The notes under the pieces were generated by a model that saw only the letters and a program-made list of their open reading frames with translations, made no database searches and was not told the origin of the DNA. From Bacteroidetes/Chlorobi group bacterium ChocPot_Mid (GTDB lineage: Bacteria; Bacteroidota; Ignavibacteria; Kapaibacteriales; UBA2268), in assembly GCA_003731675.1 (NCBI GenBank), contig RCNQ01000238.1, positions 1 to 5,562 of the forward strand: a stretch of 5,562 nucleotides of DNA. The letters run 5' to 3'. Below, one piece after another: positions 1 to 5,562 of the stretch (position 1 is the stretch's first letter; every line of letters starts with the position of its first letter). The translations under genes and the position numbers were made by a program.

Positions 1-2
1 AG

Positions 3-650
3 ATACGGCAAAAACGCAAGAAAGCACTGCAACTTTGCGACGACTACCTGCGTTCCGTCTTCCTCGATATGTTCGGCGACCCGGTGAGCAACCCGAAGGG
101 CTTACCTATAGGAATATTAGAAGATATAGCAATAATAAATATGGGACAATCTCCTGATGGTAGGAGTTATAATGATCGAGGTCAAGGAATACCATTGTTA
201 AATGGGCCAGTTGAGTTTGGTGCAAAATATCCTGTTGAACGACAATGGACATCACAACCGACAAAATTATGTAAAAAGGGTGATATACTTTTTTGTGTAA
301 GAGGAGCAACAGCTGGAAGAATGAATTTATCTGATAAAGAATATTGTATTGGTAGAGGATTAGCCGCAATATCAGAGAAGAAATCAAATTATTTGGAATA
401 TATCTTTTTTGTTCTGAGGCATAATTATAATCATTTTCAAACAACAAGTAATGGCAGTACATTTATTAACATTTCAAAAGATCAAATTAATAACTTAAAA
501 ATTATTATTCCTGATAAGAAAATGATAAAAGTATTTTCCAATGTTTCAAAAAAAACAGAAGAACTAAAAACAAAAATGCAAACACAGCTCGAAGAAGCAG
601 AGAATTTGTTCGCTTCGCTGATGCAAGGGGCGTTTAGGGGGGAGATGTAG
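3..650 (+). CDS. hsdS: Type I restriction-modification specificity subunit HsdS, C-terminal part (5' end outside window)
   Basis: HsdS is the DNA-recognition subunit of type I restriction-modification complexes; its two target-recognition domains (TRDs) are separated by conserved helices and it binds HsdM and HsdR. The frame is open from base 3, so the ATG at 69 is internal: upstream codons read IRQKRKKALQLCDDYLRSVF, the central conserved helix, followed by the hallmark MFGDPVSNPKG. A second TRD follows (roughly bases 105-530, with GQSPDGRSYN, GDILFCVRGATAGR and the closing FINISKDQINNLKIIIP). The C-terminal helix then ends in EEAENLFASLMQGAFRGEM, the usual HsdS tail. The first TRD lies outside the window. 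Base composition is mosaic: about 55% GC over bases 1-100, about 22-33% in sampled TRD lines, about 51% over bases 581-650. It ends in TAG one base before the next start, and its last codons carry that gene's ribosome site. hsdM and hsdR are not in the window. Family assignment is firm. Confidence 0.95.
   Translation: MRQKRKKALQLCDDYLRSVFLDMFGDPVSNPKGLPIGILEDIAIINMGQSPDGRSYNDRGQGIPLLNGPVEFGAKYPVERQWTSQPTKLCKKGDILFCVRGATAGRMNLSDKEYCIGRGLAAISEKKSNYLEYIFFVLRHNYNHFQTTSNGSTFINISKDQINNLKIIIPDKKMIKVFSNVSKKTEELKTKMQTQLEEAENLFASLMQGAFRGEM
636..644 (+). promoter_or_regulatory. Strong Shine-Dalgarno site for the nuclease gene, embedded in the hsdS 3' end
   Basis: AGGGGGGAG lies 7 bases before the ATG at 652 and inside the last codons of hsdS. 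It supports that start and suggests translational coupling of the nuclease to hsdS. Confidence 0.7.
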
Positions 651-651
651 T

Positions 652-1443
652 ATGTCAATATCAACTGATATAAAAAAGAAAATTAACTCCATCAGCAAAA
701 TTCCTCATCATAATGGATATGTTAATTGCTGGAAAGAAAATCTTTTATCGGGTCTTGATGTAAAAGCTGTTGAATCAGACTTAAAATCCGGTAGTGGTCA
801 AGAACTGGATAAAAAATTCAGAGCCATTTATTCATCATCTGCTCTTTGTGTTAATAATTTCGGAATACTCAAAGATGCAAAACTCTGCTCGAATTTTGAA
901 TTGTTGGGACAAACCGGATTTGCACCAGTTGTCTTCGAGAAGAAACTACCAACCGGATTAAAAGGCACACCTCCAAATCTGGATGCTTATTTCGAAAATG
1001 ACAAATGTATTATTTGTATTGAATCTAAGTATACTGAACATTTTAAAAAGAAGAAAGCCAAATTCAAGCCGAAATATGAAGATAATAAAGATAAAATATT
1101 AAGCTATTTGCCGGAATCATTTTGGAAAGTAAAAGAACGTTACATGAATTACTATGGTTACTTAGATATTGCACAGCTATTGAAGCATACAATCGGACTG
1201 ATAAATAATAGGAATGGCAAGCAACCTCATCTTTTATATATTTACTGGCAGCCGGAAAATCAAGATTCAATTGATGTGTGCAATGAGCATCAGAAAGAAT
1301 TAGAAGAATTTCAAGAGCAGATGAAAACCTTAACGGAAATTAGTTTTCATGCAATGTCTTACTCGGAATTTTGGATGAAGTATGAAAATGATAAAAATAT
1401 TGGTGAACATATTAAAATTGTAATAAAAAGATACAAAATTTAG
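652..1443 (+). CDS. PGN_0703-family putative restriction endonuclease (PD-(D/E)XK type)
   Basis: This 263-residue protein is intact from ATG 652 to TAG 1441. It resembles the PGN_0703 family of putative restriction endonucleases. Visible signatures are the N-terminal block KFRAIYSSSALCVNNFG (about residues 55-71), the segment TPPNLDAYF with Asp111, and the strand ICIESKYTEHF with Glu124-Ser-Lys126. Together Asp111 and Glu124-x-Lys126 fit the D...ExK metal-binding core of PD-(D/E)XK nucleases. A helix with Gln175 (YLDIAQLLKHTIGL) and a following hydrophobic strand (LLYIYW) complete the expected fold. There is no signal peptide or membrane segment, so it should act on DNA in the cytoplasm. It starts one base after hsdS and is probably co-translated with it, which suggests an accessory nuclease of the type I locus; this link is inference. 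No DNA-recognition domain is evident. Family recognition is from memory of the motif pattern; the catalytic assignment is likely but unproven. Confidence 0.8.
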   Translation: MSISTDIKKKINSISKIPHHNGYVNCWKENLLSGLDVKAVESDLKSGSGQELDKKFRAIYSSSALCVNNFGILKDAKLCSNFELLGQTGFAPVVFEKKLPTGLKGTPPNLDAYFENDKCIICIESKYTEHFKKKKAKFKPKYEDNKDKILSYLPESFWKVKERYMNYYGYLDIAQLLKHTIGLINNRNGKQPHLLYIYWQPENQDSIDVCNEHQKELEEFQEQMKTLTEISFHAMSYSEFWMKYENDKNIGEHIKIVIKRYKI

Positions 1444-1447
1444 CAAT

Positions 1448-1451
1448 GGGA
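1448..1451 (+). promoter_or_regulatory. Weak Shine-Dalgarno-like GGGA before the ATPase start
   Basis: GGGA sits 5 bases before the ATG at 1457, in the 13-base gap after the nuclease stop. It is weak, but the protein start matches the usual beginning of this ATPase family (MITKIYIENFKGI), so the ATG is well supported. The gap is too short to hold an obvious separate promoter. Confidence 0.4.
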
Positions 1452-1689
1452 TACTTATGATAACAAAAATTTATATTGAAAATTTTAAGGGGATAGGCAG
1501 TCCCGGAGTTGAAATTGAGCTGAAACCAATAACGCTTTTATTCGGTGCGAATAGCTCCGGCAAGAGTACAATTTTCCATGCATTATTATATCTTAACACA
1601 ATACTTGAACAAAAGAGTGGTGATGTGTACTGCCCTTCAAATTCAGGAAATAATTTGAATTTTAATGGGTTCAAAAATGTAATCAATAA

Positions 1690-1711
1690 TCATCAATCAG
1701 AAAATCTTTAA
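1690..1711 (+). other. Frameshift site in the AAA ATPase gene
   Basis: Frame 2 ends at TAA 1709-1711, while frame 1 is open only after TAA 1687-1689, so the shift lies between these. The likely spots are the AAAA run (1701-1704), TTT (1707-1709) or AAAAA (1710-1714). One missing base restores the frame. The zero-frame codons here (GAA AAT CTT TAA) do not form a canonical X XXY YYZ slippery heptamer, so programmed -1 shifting is not supported. Confidence 0.8.
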
Positions 1712-2484
1712 AAATTGAAGTTGACTATTCATTTAATGACGAAGAATTCCCAATTTATGAGGAAGTATTTGAAGAAAATTATTCTCGTGAAACAATTGAT
1801 AATAAACAATTTAATTTCATTAATTATGTCCGAACATATATCAAGACAGTTAAAATTAGTTTTATTATAGCAGATAACGGAAAGAATATTACAATAACGA
1901 TAAGGTTTAATGATGAGTTTGAAATAACAGTAAAAAAAATACCTAATTTAAATACAATTGCAGTAATCAAATCTTCTTATAATGATAATTCAGAAACGAT
2001 AGATAGAAATAATGAAACTCAAGCTAGTTTTATGCAAAATATTTTATTCCCCTTGTTCAATGAATTCTTTGAACAAACGCAAAATTCAGGAAATCAGATG
2101 CAAGTGCAATTTGATTTGTATATCGATAATGTCATACCTATGTGGGGTCGGATAATTAAAGCGACTGTTTCCGATACTGACTTCAATGAACCATTATTTA
2201 ATTATTTATTAACACTACTTTATGAAGGTACTCTTGATATCTTGAAAAAATATTTGAATCAATTCTTACATATAGGTCCTATTAGAAAAATACCTGAGCA
2301 ACTAAATGAGAATAATATTGCATTACAAAATAAAAGCTGGTACAATGGATTGGCAGCTTGGGATATGTTGTTATTGTCAGATCACACAGTAATTGATGTT
2401 CTCAATGAATATCTTTCTGAGGAATATCTAAATACAGGTTACTATGTAGAAATTGAGAATTATAAAATATTATCTTTTGATTCT

Positions 2485-2487
2485 TAA
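2485..2487 (+). other. In-frame TAA nonsense codon in the AAA ATPase gene
   Basis: The reading runs DS, stop, LFQSILQKRLIDEERLPEEL without a change of frame, and the conserved signature, Walker B and DUF3696-like tail follow. This is an interruption, not a gene end. A single substitution from Gln, Glu, Lys, Ser, Leu or Tyr codons would create it. Confidence 0.85.
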
Positions 2488-3009
2488 CTTTTTCAAAGTA
2501 TTCTGCAAAAAAGATTGATTGATGAAGAGAGATTACCTGAAGAATTAGAAAAAATACCTTCTGGTAAAAATTTCTTTTTTATCGACCAATTGTTAAATAA
2601 ATTAAGACCACAAGATATCGGAATAGGTATTTCTCAAGTCCTACCAGTAATAGTTGGAGCAATTATTAACAAATCTTCTATTCTTGCGATAGAACAACCG
2701 GAGCTACACATTCACACTAAAATGCAGGTTGAACTCGGAGATTTATTTATCGAACAAATAAACAAACAAAAGAACAGGATATTTTTAATTGAAACACATA
2801 GCGAGCATTTGATGCTGAGGTTATTAAAAAGAATAAGACAAACTACTAAACCGAACTCTGAAGATAAAAATAAATTGCTACAACCGGATCAACTGGCAAT
2901 TTACTTTTTTGAGAGTAACGAAGGCGTTGGAAGTGTTAAGAAAATCCGTGTTGATGAAAGAGGAAAATTTATTGATAGATGGCCACAAGGTTTCTTTGAT
3001 GAACGATTT

Positions 3010-3015
3010 GGGGAG
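3010..3015 (+). promoter_or_regulatory. Shine-Dalgarno site for the unknown gene at 3024
   Basis: GGGGAG lies 8 bases before ATG 3024, within the last codons of the ATPase gene. Together with the TGATG overlap it fixes the start of the next gene, which would otherwise be missed because an in-frame stop follows after 52 codons. Confidence 0.7.
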
Positions 3016-3179
3016 ATTGTTTGATGTTTTATACACACATAATAGATCCCATGATATTGGATGATATAAATAATGAGCATGAATTAGAAACATTTATTTT
3101 AAAATTCAAAATTGTTACGAGTTACTTAAAAAATAAATCAATATGTATTGATTGTGATCAAGAATATTTAACTTCGAAT

Positions 3180-3182
3180 TGA
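3180..3182 (+). other. In-frame TGA nonsense codon in the unknown gene
   Basis: The frame reads EYLTSN, stop, INKVSGAKIVFENS and stays open to 4002. Coding-like sequence on both sides and the well-placed start at 3024 indicate an interruption. TGA also serves as the true terminator of this gene, so general UGA reassignment is unlikely. I saw no clear hairpin directly downstream that would suggest selenocysteine insertion. Confidence 0.75.
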
Positions 3183-3989
3183 ATAAATAAAGTATCTGGT
3201 GCTAAAATTGTATTTGAAAATAGCATATCCAAGGAACTGGAAATACTTATAGATCATATTAAGAAATACAGCATTATCGCAAAAAATCTTTGTGTCAGTA
3301 ATCAGCATGATAATTGTACTGATAGATTATTTATTGAATCATTTGATAAATATTTTATTAATAATAAATTAAAATTGTTAAATCATGATTTAGGTGTCAA
3401 TCATATTAGTGCTATTAATATTAATAGTCCTGAAGAGAATGGTATCTATAAACAATTAATAAATCATTATTGGGATGATCAAGCTCCTATAGATATTGCT
3501 GATGGTGATAGAATTTTCAGACAATGGTTTCGAAACATATTATCAGTGTGTGATGAATACGATGAAGTTGTTGTTATGGATAGAAATCTTTTCTTGCATT
3601 GGAATGTAAATTATGTTGATGGATTAAAACAATTTCGAAGAATGATAAAAGAATTTTGTCCAATTTGTAAACTTAAAATTATAACTCAAAAAAGTAATTC
3701 AGATGAAAAAACTCCTTTTGATATATATCGTGAAATAAAAAATCTGATTGAGGATGGGAATTTAAAAACAGAAATCATCATATGTAAAGGGGATGAGACT
3801 TTTGAAAAAGATAGATTTATTCTAATTAAAGATAGATTAGCCGGGATGTTGAATAAGGGTATTGATTCTTTCGTTCCAAGCAAAAAATACGATAGAATTA
3901 GAATTTCTTACATGGATCCTGATGACGTCGATAAAATATTTTCAAAAGCTATTAGTAAATCATATTTTAATGGAGATTTTAAACCTATT

Positions 3990-3994
3990 AGGAA
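3990..3994 (+). promoter_or_regulatory. Shine-Dalgarno site for the RtcR-like gene
   Basis: AGGAA lies 6 bases before ATG 4001, inside the last codons of the preceding gene. With the ATGA stop-start overlap it supports translational coupling and fixes the start. Confidence 0.7.
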
Positions 3995-4258
3995 TTATGC
4001 ATGATATACCTATCCTTCATCGGCAACCACGACAAGCTCGAAAATCGGAATTCGGATTTCGGTGCTGTAATATCCATATTCTTGAGATATAAGGATGATA
4101 TTGACAGCGTTTATCTTTTTGTTACACCAAAGAAAAAATCTGAAAGCACGGACTACAATGCTATTGCCCTCGATAATAAATCGTTTATCGAAAAGGAAAA
4201 GCCCGGTGTTAAAGTTACATTAGTTCCTGTAGAGATGAGCAATCCTGTTGATTTCGAT

Positions 4259-4261
4259 TGA
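4259..4261 (+). other. In-frame TGA nonsense codon in the CARF domain of the RtcR-like gene
   Basis: The stop lies between NPVDFD and VYTLML. From memory, E. coli RtcR reads NPWDFEEVY at this point, so the codon falls inside a conserved block, probably at the Glu position. The frame is unchanged on both sides, so this is a nonsense or sequence error, not a gene boundary. Confidence 0.85.
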
Positions 4262-4273
4262 GTCTATACTCTA

Positions 4274-5545
4274 ATGCTTGAAAAAATCTTATCATTACAG
4301 GAAAACGAAGATATCAAAGATAAGCCCAAAATTGAAAATATTACTGCCGGCACACCCACAATGACCACATGTTGGGTTCTTTTGCATCAGTCAGGAATAC
4401 TAAAAAATGCTACATTGGTTCAATCCTTCGAGAAAAAATACGCAAAGGAAAGAGGTAGTTACACTCAGGAAGTGAATTTTGAAATAGACGACTTTCCTCA
4501 GATAAAAGCCCCTTCAGCCATAAAAAGGCAATTGACAATTATTTCAAGAGAAAAGGAAGACCTCCTGAAAAAAGTCAAAGATATTGAAATTGAAAGGCAG
4601 TTACCGAACCTTATTGGGGATTCAGAACGAATAAAAGAAATCAAAGAGCAAATTATTTATGATATTAATCATAATACACACGTTCTGATTCTTGGTGAGA
4701 GAGGAACTGGTAAACAAGTCATTGCTAATTCTATTTGGAGCATTTATCATAAGCACATTGATGATTATCTAATGACATTCGACTGCGGTACTTTTCCAAA
4801 GGAATTAGTTGTAGCTGAACTTTTTGGATACAAGAAAGGAGCATTTACCGGAGCTGAGGAAGATAAAACAGGTATAATTGAATTGGCAGATAAAAGAATG
4901 CTATTTCTTGATGAAATTGGAAATCTCCCCTTTGAAGGTCAAAACTCATTATTAAGATTAATCGACGATGGAGAAATAAGGCAGGTCGGCTCAAGTAAAG
5001 TAAAGAAAGTAGGTGTTCAAATAATTGCTGCAACTAACAAGAACGTTAATGATTCAACACTTTTTGTTCAGGATTTAAAAGACAGGTTCGACGAAATAAT
5101 TGAACTTCAACCTTTAAGGGAACGCAGAGCAGATATACCAGCTTTAATAAAATATTTTACAAACATATATTCTAAATCTTCCGGTATAATTAAAGCTTTA
5201 CAACTTGACGATAAAATTATAGAGAAGCTGGTAGAATATGATTGGCCTGGTAACGTTCGGGAATTGGAAAAATGGATTCAAAGGCTTATAAGAAGATATG
5301 GAGGAGGGTTAATTTGCTTAAAAGATTTACCAAACAAATTTATAACTGATATTCTGAAAGATGATAAAAATGATATTAATTTACCTGACTTACCATTGAA
5401 AATTAGTATTGAAAATTATGTTGAAGCAATTAGAGAAAAAGCAAGAAATCTTTCTAAAGGTAACATGGCAGAAGTTGATAGATTGTTGAATCAGGTTTCG
5501 GGAACTGAAAAGCAAAGGCAGTATAGAGTGAAGAAACAAAAGTAA
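4274..5545 (+). CDS. Possible stand-alone product: sigma-54 AAA+ activator lacking the first half of its CARF sensor
   Basis: If the TGA at 4259 is real, the ATG at 4274, 12 bases downstream in the same frame, could allow re-initiation and a 423-residue protein. It would keep the second half of the CARF domain (NITAGTPTM at residues 22-30 of this product), the complete sigma-54 AAA+ core (Walker A 141-148, GAFTGA 189-194, Walker B 209-216, sensor II 324-332) and the C-terminus. No Shine-Dalgarno sequence is visible before this ATG, so re-initiation would depend on the terminating ribosome. Removing the N-terminal domain of E. coli RtcR is reported to make it constitutively active, so a truncated product could matter; that this happens here is inference. 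This entry overlaps the full-gene entry at 4001-5545 and is an alternative reading of it. Confidence 0.5.
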   Translation: MLEKILSLQENEDIKDKPKIENITAGTPTMTTCWVLLHQSGILKNATLVQSFEKKYAKERGSYTQEVNFEIDDFPQIKAPSAIKRQLTIISREKEDLLKKVKDIEIERQLPNLIGDSERIKEIKEQIIYDINHNTHVLILGERGTGKQVIANSIWSIYHKHIDDYLMTFDCGTFPKELVVAELFGYKKGAFTGAEEDKTGIIELADKRMLFLDEIGNLPFEGQNSLLRLIDDGEIRQVGSSKVKKVGVQIIAATNKNVNDSTLFVQDLKDRFDEIIELQPLRERRADIPALIKYFTNIYSKSSGIIKALQLDDKIIEKLVEYDWPGNVRELEKWIQRLIRRYGGGLICLKDLPNKFITDILKDDKNDINLPDLPLKISIENYVEAIREKARNLSKGNMAEVDRLLNQVSGTEKQRQYRVKKQK

Positions 5546-5562
5546 CGGCTGATTTACTTCTA

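Larger units (their letters stand above)
1457..3024 (+). pseudogene. DUF3696-type AAA (ABC/SMC-like) ATPase, broken by one frameshift and one in-frame stop
   Basis: Stitched together, this encodes an ATPase of about 522 residues of the kind found in many defence systems. Bases 1457-1708 encode the N-terminal half-domain, with IENFKGI and Walker A GANSSGKST (residues 30-38). The frame then moves from 2 to 1 within 1690-1711, and the rest reads on from about 1705. The middle holds FLHIGPIRKIPE, typical of this group. After the in-frame TAA at 2485-2487 come a signature-like GIGISQVLP, Walker B with D-loop (AIEQPELHIH), the switch histidine segment IETHSEH, and the DUF3696-like tail RWPQGFFDERFGEIV. 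The 1568-base span becomes an exact 523 codons if one base is restored. No product longer than 84 residues would be made from the native start; downstream ATG 2032 and TTG 2515 lack good ribosome sites. The natural TGA stop overlaps the next ATG (TGATG). It could drive an effector nuclease or be the sensor of a two-gene system with the next gene, as AAA ATPases do in RloA/RloB or PARIS; that is inference. Confidence 0.85.
3024..4004 (+). pseudogene. Unrecognised 326-codon protein, partner of the AAA ATPase, interrupted by TGA at codon 53
   Basis: I do not recognise a family with confidence. The start is ATG 3024, overlapping the ATPase stop and preceded by GGGGAG; the same frame continues through TGA 3180-3182 to TGA 4002-4004, giving 327 codons with stop. 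Downstream of the lesion the only early start is TTG 3375 without a ribosome site, so re-initiation is doubtful. The protein looks soluble and mixed alpha/beta: a hydrophobic strand ending in acidic residues, YDEVVVMDRNLF (about residues 179-190), a helix GLKQFRRMIKEF, a strand KLKIITQK, then EIIIC and a block around residues 260-283 (FEKDRFILIKDRL followed by NKGIDSF). That last block loosely recalls the HDRF...G.D elements of phospholipase D-like/MIT-C-type domains in defence proteins, but the key histidine is not in place. Two CxxC pairs occur (C41/C44 and C212/C215). Base use is very AT-rich (about 18-32% GC in sampled lines). Position directly behind the ATPase suggests an effector or cofactor; this is inference. 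Confidence 0.75.
4001..5545 (+). pseudogene. RtcR-like CARF/sigma-54 activator, interrupted by TGA at codon 87
   Basis: Read through the stop, this gives 514 codons, close to the RtcR family (about 530). Residues 1 to about 150 form a CARF-type sensor: start MIYLSFIGNHD, the block PVEMSNPVDFD, stop at codon 87, VYTLMLEKI, then the CARF/RtcR signature NITAGTPTM (about 113-121) with CWVLL and LVQSF. A short linker leads to the sigma-54 AAA+ domain: Walker A GERGTGKQ (232-239), GAFTGA sigma-54 contact loop (280-285), Walker B MLFLDEIG (300-307), sensor I AATN (343-346) and sensor II WPGNVRELE (415-423). The arginine-finger region reads FVQDLKDRF instead of the common FREDLYYRL. The C-terminus (about 470-514) could be a degenerate Fis-like helix-turn-helix around GNMAEVDRLL. 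RtcR senses RNA-end signals and activates rtcBA through sigma-54; here the neighbours are defence genes, so a different regulon is inferred. The N-terminal part is more GC-rich (about 37-45% in sampled lines) than the preceding gene. Confidence 0.88.

Noticed and set aside
106..462. Minus-strand open frames (for example 106-462, 1064-1270, 3686-3883, 4845-5033)
   Set aside because: They run antisense to genes with recognisable motifs, show no family features of their own, and arise from AT-rich codon use on the plus strand.
636..644. Run of six G as a phase-variation tract
   Set aside because: Six bases is short for slipped-strand switching, and the run is accounted for by the conserved HsdS tail (FRGEM) and the next gene's ribosome site.
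3412..3427. Perfect 16-base palindrome CTATTAATATTAATAG
   Set aside because: It lies inside coding sequence for an Ile-Asn repeat (AININS) in very AT-rich DNA, with no partner copy seen, so it is explained by codon content and not by an operator.
3862..4092. Plus-strand open frame 3862-4092 across the junction of the last two genes
   Set aside because: It overlaps both well-supported genes in another frame, has no ribosome site or recognisable motif, and would disrupt the ATGA coupling.
3180..4261. UGA recoding (Trp, Gly or selenocysteine) explaining the two in-frame TGA codons
   Set aside because: TGA is also the natural terminator at 3022-3024 and 4002-4004, where the stop overlaps the next start. 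One further lesion is TAA and another a frameshift, and no clear selenocysteine hairpin was seen.
4850..4870. Sigma-54 promoter (GG-N10-GC) candidates
   Set aside because: TGGCA-type matches, such as the one near 4884 and others at 2348 and 2893, have the wrong GG-to-GC spacing or no GC element and lie inside genes; none is convincing on either strand.

Overview
The window is a compact, single-strand (+) stretch of a defence (restriction/anti-phage) locus with five tightly packed genes and almost no intergenic DNA. In order: the 3' part of a type I restriction specificity subunit (hsdS); an intact PGN_0703-type putative restriction endonuclease; a DUF3696-type AAA ATPase; an unrecognised protein of 326 codons; and an RtcR-like sigma-54 activator with an N-terminal CARF-type sensor. 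All spacings suggest one operon: 1 base between genes 1 and 2, 13 bases between 2 and 3, a TGATG overlap between 3 and 4, and an ATGA overlap between 4 and 5.

The last three genes are all interrupted as written. The ATPase carries a one-base frameshift (within 1690-1711) and an in-frame TAA (2485-2487). The unknown gene carries an in-frame TGA (3180-3182). The RtcR-like gene carries an in-frame TGA (4259-4261). Reading across each lesion gives a continuous protein whose family motifs are preserved on both sides, so the damage looks recent or is sequence error. UGA recoding is unlikely, because two gene ends (3022-3024 and 4002-4004) also use TGA at natural termini that overlap the next start.

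Organism: the DNA is AT-rich (hand counts of sampled lines run from about 20 to 45% GC). Clear Shine-Dalgarno sequences precede three starts, and a sigma-54 activator is present, so a sigma-54-using, probably Gram-negative-type bacterium is likely. The sequence does not support a phylum. The hsdS fragment is a composition mosaic: its conserved framework is about 50-55% GC and its target-recognition domain about 22-33%, which suggests exchange of recognition domains.

How the genes may work together (inference): HsdS would direct DNA recognition for an HsdM/HsdR system lying outside the window. The PGN_0703-type nuclease, the ATPase and the unknown protein would be an accessory defence cassette inserted next to hsdS. 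The CARF/RtcR-like activator would sense an RNA- or nucleotide-type signal and switch on a sigma-54 promoter. No such promoter was found in this window, so its target would lie outside. No RNA genes, CRISPR arrays, insertion sequences or convincing terminators were seen, and no gene-free stretch exceeds 20 bases.
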